Source: CAYVQE01 sp964633205 (lineage in GTDB: Bacteria; Myxococcota; B64-G9). Taken from it: a stretch of 20,947 nt of DNA. Within the stretch, counting starts at the first letter, position 1. Each line of letters begins with the position of its first letter. Location of the stretch: the NCBI GenBank assembly GCA_964633205.1, contig CAZWFN010000116.1:1-20947 (forward strand), read 5' to 3'. A model generated the notes under the pieces. The model searched no databases. It saw only the letters and a list, made by a program, of their open reading frames with translations, and was not told the DNA's origin. The position numbers and the translations under genes are program-made. Below are positions 1-5,884 of the stretch, in pieces.

Positions 1-1047
1 GCCGCGACCGCGCCCCAGCGCGGCGTCGCCGGCGGCCGCGCCGGCCGGAGCACCCGGCGAACAGGGGGGCTCGGCCTCGAGCGCCGGCGGCCGGTGCACG
101 TGACCGTGGCCGAAGCCGGATTGCGGCTCGCCCTGTGCGGCCACCAGCAGGTGGCCGCTGCCCCAGAGACCGAACGCCGCCACCACCACCACGGCCAGCC
201 CGATGCCCGTATGGGCCAGGGCGCGCTGGCGGTCGCGGGCCTTGAGCAGGTAGACCACCACCGCCGCGACCGCCAGCACCACGCCGTAGAAGGTCACCAC
301 GGTGGGGCCCGAGGGCAGGTCGATGTCCGGGTGGGCCGACAGGTAGAGCCCGAACACGGTCACCAGGGTGCCCGAGCCCCAACCGATCAGCAGCTGGCGG
401 CTGAAGCGGCTGGTGATCATCACCGCCAGGATGGCCGGCGCCACCAGGAACACGAACACCAGCAGCACCCCGGCCACCCGGGTGGAGAAGGTGATCACGA
501 AACCGAAGGTGGCGTAGAACAAAAAATCCCACAGCCGCACGCTTATGCCCTGGCGGAAGGCCTTCTCCGGGTACTCCGAGATCAGCAGGAAGCGTTTCCA
601 GAAGACCAGGTGGAAGCCGCCGATCAGGGCGTAGGCCGCCAGCGAGGCCAGGATGTCGGACCACTTGACGAACAGCAGGTTGCCGACCAGGATGCCTTCC
701 ATGTGCTCGACGCCCTCGGTCTTCTGCACCACCAGGATGGCCAGGGCGAAGGTGATGGCGTAGACCAGCCCGATGACCGCCTCCTGCGGGATGCGGTCGT
801 GGCGCACCCGGGTGAAGGCGAACACGGCCGCGCCCACCAGGCAGAACAGCAGCGAGTAGGTCATGGCCGAAGCGGAGCCCTCCATCAGCCCCAGGATGCC
901 GCCGACGATGGTGCCCAGCGCAGCGATCTGGGCCAGGGCCAGGTCGACGAAGATCACCCGCCGGCGGATGACGTGCAGGCCCAGGTAGGTGTGGATGCCC
1001 ACCAGGATCAGGCACTCCAGGAAGGGCCGCAGCATGAATTCGAACAT
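1..1047 (-). CDS. Metal ABC transporter permease, ABC-3 family (3' end missing)
   Basis: This is the inner-membrane channel subunit of a zinc/manganese-type ABC importer (ZnuB/MntB/TroB relatives). The ATG at 1047 opens a frame of 349 codons that is still open at the left edge. The translation is a series of hydrophobic helices and contains the family-like stretch DIDLPSGPTVV near codon 238. It lies 30 bp downstream of the metal-binding protein gene, so the two form one operon. The usual ABC-3 core (roughly 270-300 aa) should end near codon 270-300. This protein then has one more hydrophobic segment (about codons 275-300) and a Gly/Ala/Pro-rich tail with a GHGHVH cluster near codon 312. A second ATG at 1035 is possible. 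Whether the metal is zinc or manganese cannot be told from this subunit. The matching ATPase is not in the window. Confidence 0.85.
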   Translation of the reverse strand, partial: MFEFMLRPFLECLILVGIHTYLGLHVIRRRVIFVDLALAQIAALGTIVGGILGLMEGSASAMTYSLLFCLVGAAVFAFTRVRHDRIPQEAVIGLVYAITFALAILVVQKTEGVEHMEGILVGNLLFVKWSDILASLAAYALIGGFHLVFWKRFLLISEYPEKAFRQGISVRLWDFLFYATFGFVITFSTRVAGVLLVFVFLVAPAILAVMITSRFSRQLLIGWGSGTLVTVFGLYLSAHPDIDLPSGPTVVTFYGVVLAVAAVVVYLLKARDRQRALAHTGIGLAVVVVAAFGLWGSGHLLVAAQGEPQSGFGHGHVHRPPALEAEPPCSPGAPAGAAAGDAALGRGRG

Positions 1048-1077
1048 GGCGCTCCCGTTCCGGCCACCGGGCCGGGC

Positions 1078-2121
1078 TCAGGCCTTCTCGCCGAAGGCCT
1101 CGAGCAGCGTGTCGATCCAGATGTCGAACTGGTCGAAGAAGGTCTTCATCTCCGGCTGGCCGCCGACCGCCAGCGCCACCACCACCGGCTCGGCGCCGGT
1201 CATCTCGGTCACCCGCTCGACCTTGTTGATGTCGAAGTAGTTGGCCGCCAGCACGATCTCGATGCCCTCGCGCTTCATCATCTCGATAAGCTCGACCACG
1301 TAGCCCGGGCTGGGCGGAATGCCCGGCTTGGGCTCCATGTAGCCGACGATGTTCAGGCCGAACAGGTTGGCGAAGTAGGTCCAGTTCTTGTGGTAGGCCA
1401 CCAGCTTCTTGCCGCGCAGCGGCAAGGCCTTTTTCATCCAGCCGCCCAGGTAGGCGATCAGCGGCTTGCCCTTGTACTGTTTCTTCTCCAAGAAGGGGAT
1501 CAGCTGGCCCTTCTGGGCCAGGCGGCACAGGGTCTTGGATCCCAGCATGGCGATCAGCTTTTCGCCGAAGAGCCGGCGGTCGATCTCGGCCTTGTATTTC
1601 TTCAGGTTGGCTTCGAAAAGATCGGCGTGCTCGGGCGCCACCTTCTTCAGCCCGATGGCGATGTTCTCGGCGATCGCCTTGCCGTTCAGCGGGCTGGTGT
1701 GCACGTGGGGGTTGCCGAACACGTGCACGTCGCCCTCGGAGCGGTCCAGCGAGGTCGGCTTCTCCTGGATGTCCAGCCCCGCGCTGACCGAGACGTAGCC
1801 CGGCTGGCCGCTCATGATCTGCTTGTTGCCCGACATGTCCTGCAGCGCCGGCAGCCAGGACTCCAGGTCCAGCCCGGTGGCCACCAGCAGGTCGGTCTCC
1901 TTCAGCTTGACCGCCAGGCTGGGCTTGGGCCGCACGATGTGGGGATCCTGGTAGCCCTTGATGATGTAATCCACGTCGACCAGGTCGCCGCCGATGAACT
2001 CGACGATGGGCTTGTAGGACGACGAGGTGGTCAGCACCTTGATCTCGTCGGCGGCCGCGGCCGGCAGAGCGGCGGCGGTCAGGCACAGGGCCAGGCCGAT
2101 GAAGGTGATCTTGCTTCGCAT
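1078..2121 (-). CDS. Periplasmic metal-binding protein of ABC importer (ZnuA/TroA-like)
   Basis: This 347-aa cluster A-I solute-binding protein captures zinc or manganese in the periplasm for the permease encoded next. A signal peptide covers residues 1-23 (basic n-region, hydrophobic core, Ala-x-Ala end). Three histidines sit where this family binds metal: H61 in DPHIVRPKPS, H139 in NPHVHTSP and H244 in VAYHKNWTYF. The acidic fourth ligand is not evident: the segment where relatives often carry VEPQF reads AANYF (292-296), and no late Asp motif stands out. Three His resembles ZnuA more than MntC, so zinc is favoured, but this is an inference. There is no long His-rich loop, only a short DVHVFGNPHVH segment. 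The ATG at 2121 is chosen because AGAAAGGAAA precedes it and the signal peptide starts there. It is 38 bp downstream of the beta-barrel gene. Confidence 0.9.
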   Translation of the reverse strand: MRSKITFIGLALCLTAAALPAAAADEIKVLTTSSSYKPIVEFIGGDLVDVDYIIKGYQDPHIVRPKPSLAVKLKETDLLVATGLDLESWLPALQDMSGNKQIMSGQPGYVSVSAGLDIQEKPTSLDRSEGDVHVFGNPHVHTSPLNGKAIAENIAIGLKKVAPEHADLFEANLKKYKAEIDRRLFGEKLIAMLGSKTLCRLAQKGQLIPFLEKKQYKGKPLIAYLGGWMKKALPLRGKKLVAYHKNWTYFANLFGLNIVGYMEPKPGIPPSPGYVVELIEMMKREGIEIVLAANYFDINKVERVTEMTGAEPVVVALAVGGQPEMKTFFDQFDIWIDTLLEAFGEKA

Positions 2122-2159
2122 GGCTGTTTTCCTTTCTGGAATGGATCGCGCGATCCAGC

Positions 2160-3512
2160 TCAGTACTTCTCGTGCTTGTGCGGCCCGGCCGCCCAGTTGA
2201 TCTGCAGCACCACCCGGGTGTCGTGGCCGACCGGTCCGGGCTCGCCGTGGCTGGCCTCGAGCCGCAGGTAGACGAACTCGCTCTGCCAGAAGGTGGCGTA
2301 GGCCACCGCCTGCCACAGCGTGCGATCGTCGGACCACAGCGGGTCGACCAGGTCGCCGCGGGCGCCGATGAACCAGGAGGCGTCCACCTGGTACTCCAGG
2401 TAGGAGTAAAGCCCCCAGCCGGAGACGGTGGCGTTGGGGTCCTCGCGCCGCGCCCAGATGCCCTCCGAGCGCCAGGTCAGCGAGCGGTAGCGGGCCTGCT
2501 GCAGCGGCTGCCAGTGCAGGGTCAGATCGGCGCCGGCCAGCCAGGTGGTGCGCCAGTCCTCGTCCACCAGCAGATCGCCGGTCACCTGGCTGGGCCGGCC
2601 GCGGGCGTTGTTGGTGCCGAACATGCCCGACAGGCCCAGCTCCAGGTAGGTATTCTCGTTGAGATCCCAGTAGCTCTTCAGGTGCAGCAGGCCGGTGGGC
2701 ACCGAGTAGTGCTCGCCGGCGAACAGGTGATCGTTGGAGCCGTTGGTCAGCTGCACGGTCAGCTCGTTGGCGTGGGCCCACAGCGGCGGCATGTTCCAGT
2801 CCAGCGAGACGCCGGCCTGGGTCAGCCCCCCCTCGCCGAGCAGCTCGTGGATCACCAGCGGGTACTGGGTCTGATCCAGGTCGTGCTCGTGCCAGCGGTT
2901 GACCACGCCGAACTGCTGGCGGAAGTAGCCGACCGACAGCCGCGAGTCGGGCACCACCCCGGTCCAGGTCATGTAGGCCTCTTCCAGCGAGACCCCGTCC
3001 GGGGTGAAGCCGATGGCGATCTTGGTGAAGCTGAATGGATCCAGCGACGACTGGATGTGCATGTCCAGCGCGCGGAAGGGCAGGCCCGAGCGGTCGTCGG
3101 CGCCGGCATAGAAGGCCTCGGCGTCTTCGTCGATCACCAGCTGGGCCAGGAAATCGCCGCTGACGCTGATCTCGGGGTTGAGCATCTGCAGCGAGCGGCT
3201 GGCGGTGATGTAGGTCTTCTCGCCCAGCTCCTCGGACTCGTCGCGTGCGCTGGTGGCCTCGGACGCGGCCGCCTGGCGCAGCTCCTCCAGCTCATCGGCC
3301 TGGCGCGCCTGCTCGATCTCGGCCAGCCGCTGCTCCAGCGCGTCGATGCGATCGAGCAGCTGCCGGGTGGATTGCGAATCCCGATCCCCCTCGGGCGCCT
3401 GCTGCCCTTCCGCCGCCTCGCCGGCCGGCCCGGCCTGCTGGCCGCGGGCGCTGAGCGGGCTGGCGAGCAGCAACGACAGATAAAGGCCGAGGGTCCACTT
3501 GTGTCCGAACAT
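2160..3512 (-). CDS. Outer-membrane beta-barrel protein with N-terminal coiled coil, metal-uptake operon
   Basis: This 450-aa protein has a signal peptide (residues about 1-25). A charged heptad-like segment at about 48-97 looks like a short periplasmic coiled coil. The rest alternates hydrophobic and polar residues with many Trp/Tyr/Phe, as in a porin barrel. Recognisable stretches are FRQQFGVVNRWHEHD (about 225-240) and a His-containing C-terminus, GPHKHEKY. It resembles proteins often annotated as phosphate-selective-porin-like or zinc-regulated outer-membrane proteins, but I cannot name the family with certainty. No TonB box or plug domain was recognised, so passive or low-energy uptake is more likely than TonB-driven transport. 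The ATG at 3512 is preceded by GGAGAGGAG and begins the signal peptide. The longer upstream reading frame has no such support. Its place directly before the metal-binding protein suggests it passes the metal across the outer membrane. Confidence 0.8.
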   Translation of the reverse strand: MFGHKWTLGLYLSLLLASPLSARGQQAGPAGEAAEGQQAPEGDRDSQSTRQLLDRIDALEQRLAEIEQARQADELEELRQAAASEATSARDESEELGEKTYITASRSLQMLNPEISVSGDFLAQLVIDEDAEAFYAGADDRSGLPFRALDMHIQSSLDPFSFTKIAIGFTPDGVSLEEAYMTWTGVVPDSRLSVGYFRQQFGVVNRWHEHDLDQTQYPLVIHELLGEGGLTQAGVSLDWNMPPLWAHANELTVQLTNGSNDHLFAGEHYSVPTGLLHLKSYWDLNENTYLELGLSGMFGTNNARGRPSQVTGDLLVDEDWRTTWLAGADLTLHWQPLQQARYRSLTWRSEGIWARREDPNATVSGWGLYSYLEYQVDASWFIGARGDLVDPLWSDDRTLWQAVAYATFWQSEFVYLRLEASHGEPGPVGHDTRVVLQINWAAGPHKHEKY

Positions 3513-3600
3513 ACTTGCTCCTCTCCTGCGCCCGCGGATCCGGTGGTCCGGTGCCGCGGGCGGTTGCGATCCAAACGATGGACTGTTGTCGAAGCGGACT

Positions 3601-4041
3601 TCAGGAGAGGGGCGGCGAGTGCTTGGGCGCGCGCACCAGGCACAGCGCATCGCAGTGCAACGGCAGCCGAGGCGCGCCCGCGGCGGTCCAGATCGGCTGG
3701 GTGAAGACCGGGGCGGCCACGGCGCTGGCGAGCCAGTCGTTGCGCAGCCCGGCGTTGGCCAGCGGGCACTCCACCTCGCGCACCGACACCAGCGCCGTGG
3801 TGGCGCGCAGGGCGGTCCCCGGCTCTTCCGCGGTGCCGGTGGCGGCCGCCAGCGGGTGCTGCCCGCGGCCGGGGCCGGACGAGATCACCAGCTCGTGGAA
3901 GTGTCGATGATCGCTGGAGTATACGTGGGCGACCTGCGTCAGGTGGAGCGCCGACAGGTTGGGCAGACCGCCGAACGCCACGGCCAGCAGGACCGTCAGC
4001 AGCTTGGAAGAAAAAGCGGTTTTGCCTGAGCGCGCCATCAT
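3601..4041 (-). CDS. Small exported protein of unknown function, first gene of metal-uptake operon
   Basis: This 146-aa protein is not assigned to a family. The N-terminus (MMARSGKTAFSSKLLTVLLAVAFG) looks like a signal peptide or single membrane anchor. It is followed by a His-containing stretch, HLTQVAHVYSSDHRHFHELV, and a single VECPL Cys motif. Third codon positions are almost all G/C, which supports true coding, and it lies 88 bp before the beta-barrel gene on the same strand. The histidines and the operon suggest a periplasmic metal-binding accessory role, which is only inferred. Start choice is uncertain: ATG codons at 4041 and 4038 are adjacent, and an in-frame GTG exists at 4062. None has a clear Shine-Dalgarno sequence. 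A predicted promoter at 4081-4053 would start transcription near 4045, so the mRNA may be nearly leaderless. Confidence 0.6.
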   Translation of the reverse strand: MMARSGKTAFSSKLLTVLLAVAFGGLPNLSALHLTQVAHVYSSDHRHFHELVISSGPGRGQHPLAAATGTAEEPGTALRATTALVSVREVECPLANAGLRNDWLASAVAAPVFTQPIWTAAGAPRLPLHCDALCLVRAPKHSPPLS

Positions 4042-4051
4042 CGCAAGTGGC

Positions 4052-4081
4052 GAGTTAGCCACCGATCCCCAGCCCTGTCAA
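4052..4081 (-). promoter_or_regulatory. Candidate sigma-70-type promoter of metal-uptake operon
   Basis: Minus strand: a perfect TTGACA -35 box (4081-4076), then 17 bp and CTAACT (4058-4053), or 18 bp and TAACTC. The -10 match is moderate. Predicted transcription would begin about 4045, only a few bases before the ATG pair at 4041/4038. No convincing Zur-type inverted repeat was found over it. Confidence 0.4.
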
Positions 4082-4124
4082 GCCCGGGGCGACAGCGCTT
4101 CTCGACGCCCTGCTTTCTTGGCGC

Positions 4125-4158
4125 TTTTCTTGACCCCAGGACCTACATGTAGTATTAT
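4125..4158 (+). promoter_or_regulatory. Promoter with 17-bp spacer containing a CTACATGTAG palindrome
   Basis: Plus strand: TTGACC at 4130-4135, 17 bp spacer, TATTAT at 4153-4158, a strong sigma-70-type layout in a GC-rich genome. The spacer carries the 10-bp palindrome CTACATGTAG (4143-4152). TACAT at 4145-4149 with the ATGTA at 4157-4161 could also form an operator-like pair. The -35 box lies in an 11-bp sequence, TTTTCTTGACC (4125-4135), that recurs exactly at the minus-strand promoter near 10087-10077. Confidence 0.6.
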
Positions 4159-4164
4159 GTATTC

Positions 4165-4250
4165 AGATGAAGCACCAGGCCGCCGCGGGTCCCCTCCTCC
4201 CCGTCGGCCGCAGTGAGAAGGGCGAGCGCGCACTCGCCCTTCTTTTTTAT
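4165..4250 (+). ncRNA. Predicted short RNA (about 85 nt) or attenuated leader
   Basis: The promoter at 4125-4158 predicts a start near 4165, and an intrinsic terminator ends at about 4250, giving a transcript of about 85 nt. Its 5' half can fold into a hairpin (GGCCG at 4178-4182 with CGGCC at 4205-4209, with further inner pairs). The loop and inner strand hold CCCCTCCTCCCC (4191-4202), which is complementary to purine-rich ribosome-binding sites. This could be a small regulatory RNA pairing with Shine-Dalgarno regions. It could equally be a leader that controls read-through into the M28-like gene at 4324. Known RNA families were not searched. Confidence 0.4.
4216..4250 (+). terminator. Intrinsic terminator
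   Basis: A perfect 10-bp stem, GAAGGGCGAG (4217-4226) with CTCGCCCTTC (4233-4242), can be extended by an A-T pair. The loop is 6 nt, CGCGCA. A T-rich tract (TTTTTTATTTTAATT) follows directly. This is the clearest rho-independent terminator in the window. It works on the plus strand and stands before the M28-like gene, not after a gene. Confidence 0.88.
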
Positions 4251-4278
4251 TTTAATTCGAACAATTGTCGGTGATAAT
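4250..4278 (+). promoter_or_regulatory. Weak candidate promoter of the M28-like gene
   Basis: GATAAT at 4273-4278 is a good -10 box. The hexamer 17 bp upstream, TTTTAA at 4250-4255, is a poor -35 box that overlaps the T-tract of the terminator. Transcription would begin about 4285, some 40 bp before the ATG at 4324. If this is not used, the gene would depend on read-through of the terminator. Confidence 0.3.
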
Positions 4279-4323
4279 GGCCCCACCGGTGCATCGCCGG
4301 TCAGCCGCCGGGGAGGAGGCGTC

Positions 4324-5820
4324 ATGGACCCATCTTCAAACCAGAACCAGACCGGCCTTGCGCAGCCAGGCTTCGATGAAGCGCGGCTGCGCGGCTGGGT
4401 AGAGCAGCAGACCGCCCTGGGCCCGCGGCGACCCGGCAGTCCGGCGGGTCGTGCCAACGAGGACTGGCTGCGCGATCAGCTGCTGGCTTTCGGGCTCAGC
4501 CAGGTGCGCAAGGAAGCCATCCCGATCACCCGGGCCGACGCCAACAGCTGGTCGCTGCGGGTGGGCAGCGGGGACGAGCTCGAGGAGCTGGACTGTTTTC
4601 CCATCCCCTATACCCGCCACACCGCGGCGGCCGGTGTCGCCGGACCGCTGGTCTTCGCCGAGCGCCGCCGGCTGTGGCACCGCGCCGACTGGCGCGGGGC
4701 CGTGGTGGTGGCCGAGATCGGCTTCCCACCGCTGGACGTCGGGCTGCTGCAGCGGCTGGCCAGCGGCCGCTACGACCCGGAAGGCACGCTGCCGGCGGTC
4801 GATCATCCGGCCACCTGGGTGCGGCTGGGCTGGCATCTGTACCGGCTGGCCGCACGGCGGGGCGCGGCCGCCTTCATCGGCATCGTCGCCGACCAGCCCG
4901 GCGGCTCGTGCCGCATGTTCGCCCCCTACGGCTTCAAGGAAAAGGACATCCTGGACAAGCCGCTGCCCGGGCTGTGGGTGGGTCGGGGTGAGGGGGAGCG
5001 GTTGCGGGCCCTGGCCCGGCGCGGCGACGGCCGGGCGCAGCTGACCGTCACCGGCGTGCACGAGCCCGGGCTGACCCACAACGTGGTGGGCGAGATTCCG
5101 GGATCCAGCCAGGAGGCCATCGTGCTGTCCTGCCACCACGACTCGCCCTTCGCCTCGCCGGTCGAAGACGCCTCCGGGGTGGCGGTGGTGCTGGCTGTGG
5201 CCGAGCACTTCGCGACCAGCCGTGATCTGAAGCGGCGCCTGATCGTGCTGCTGAGCGCCGGCCACTTCTACGGCTCGATCGGCACGCGCAGCTTCATCGA
5301 ACGCCACCGCAGCGACCTGCTGCAGCAAGTCGCCTGCGAGATCAGCATCGAGCACATCGCCCGCGAGGCCGTCGAGGACGCGAACGGCCGCCTGGTGCCC
5401 TCGGGCCAACCGGAGGCGACCGGGATCTTCGTGCCCTTCAGCCGGGCGGTCGACGCGGCGGTGATCGGCGCCATGCGCGACCACGACCTGCGGCGGGTGT
5501 TGACCCTGCCGGCCGAAGGACCGCTGGGACCCTACCCGCCCACCGACGGTGGCGATTGGTGGGCGGCCGGGGTGCCGGTGATCAACAGCATCGCCAACCC
5601 GGTCTACCTGCTGACCGACGACGACGGGCCGCAGTGGGTCGACGGCCAGCGGCTGCCCAAGACGGCGGCCGCCTTCGCCGACGTCATCCGCCGGCTGGAC
5701 GCGATGGACCGGCGGACCATCGCCGCGGTCGATTCGAAGGCCCGGCTGCTGGCGATGAAGGCGCTGCGCCGCATCGTCCACGCCAAGACCACCCTGTTCG
5801 GGCTGCGCCCGGTGCACTGA
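4324..5820 (+). CDS. M28-family peptidase-like protein with atypical active site
   Basis: This 498-aa protein has a zinc aminopeptidase fold (M28) with a PA-like insert at about 100-240. First-metal motifs are present: SCHHDS (269-274) and VEDASGVAVVLAVAEHF (280-296), with D282 in the place of the bridging Asp. The normal catalytic and ligand Glu pair before G-x-x-G-S is replaced by GHFYGSIGTR (313-322). The usual Asp ligand region reads ISIEHIARE, and the C-terminal SDHxPF-type His is replaced by TDGGDWWAAGVPV (407-419). It may use different ligands (H314, E343, H344) or be inactive. No signal peptide is seen, so it is probably cytoplasmic. The ATG at 4324 follows a strong GGGGAGGAGG. The frame is open back to 4213, but that part lies within the terminator. 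It is followed 64 bp later by the S8 protease gene. Confidence 0.8.
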   Translation: MDPSSNQNQTGLAQPGFDEARLRGWVEQQTALGPRRPGSPAGRANEDWLRDQLLAFGLSQVRKEAIPITRADANSWSLRVGSGDELEELDCFPIPYTRHTAAAGVAGPLVFAERRRLWHRADWRGAVVVAEIGFPPLDVGLLQRLASGRYDPEGTLPAVDHPATWVRLGWHLYRLAARRGAAAFIGIVADQPGGSCRMFAPYGFKEKDILDKPLPGLWVGRGEGERLRALARRGDGRAQLTVTGVHEPGLTHNVVGEIPGSSQEAIVLSCHHDSPFASPVEDASGVAVVLAVAEHFATSRDLKRRLIVLLSAGHFYGSIGTRSFIERHRSDLLQQVACEISIEHIAREAVEDANGRLVPSGQPEATGIFVPFSRAVDAAVIGAMRDHDLRRVLTLPAEGPLGPYPPTDGGDWWAAGVPVINSIANPVYLLTDDDGPQWVDGQRLPKTAAAFADVIRRLDAMDRRTIAAVDSKARLLAMKALRRIVHAKTTLFGLRPVH

Positions 5821-5823
5821 CGC

Positions 5824-5852
5824 CTTGCCCCCGCGGGGCCGATCGGGGCAAG
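5824..5852 (+). promoter_or_regulatory. Hairpin between M28-like and S8 protease genes
   Basis: CTTGCCCC (5824-5831) and GGGGCAAG (5845-5852) are perfect complements separated by 13 bp. The overlapping palindrome CCCCGCGGGG (5829-5838) offers an alternative fold. No T-tract follows, so it is not a standard terminator. It could be an mRNA-processing or attenuation element, or an operator. Confidence 0.4.
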
Positions 5853-5884
5853 ATGGGCGGCAAAATCCTGGCCAGGAGAGCGCG

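Noticed and set aside
94..2271. Plus-strand 725-aa ORF antisense to the permease and metal-binding protein genes
   Set aside because: It is rich in His/Gln/Gly/Asp as expected from the mirror of GC-rich codons, has no recognisable domain, and runs over two clear genes with signal peptide and ribosome-binding sites.
3499..4029. Plus-strand 176-aa and 131-aa ORFs over the small exported protein gene
   Set aside because: Shadow composition and no ribosome-binding site. The minus-strand frame has a signal-like start and fits the operon.
4140..4165. Zur/Fur box over the divergent region
   Set aside because: TACAT...ATGTA pairs exist, but the half-sites and spacing do not match the Zur or Fur consensus, and the same TACATGTA element is found at the unrelated PilZ promoter.
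4167..4274. Leaderless 35-codon ORF beginning just after the predicted short-RNA start
   Set aside because: It reads straight through the terminator stem and T-tract, and shows no pattern of repeated regulatory codons as in attenuator leader peptides. A hairpin-only explanation is simpler.
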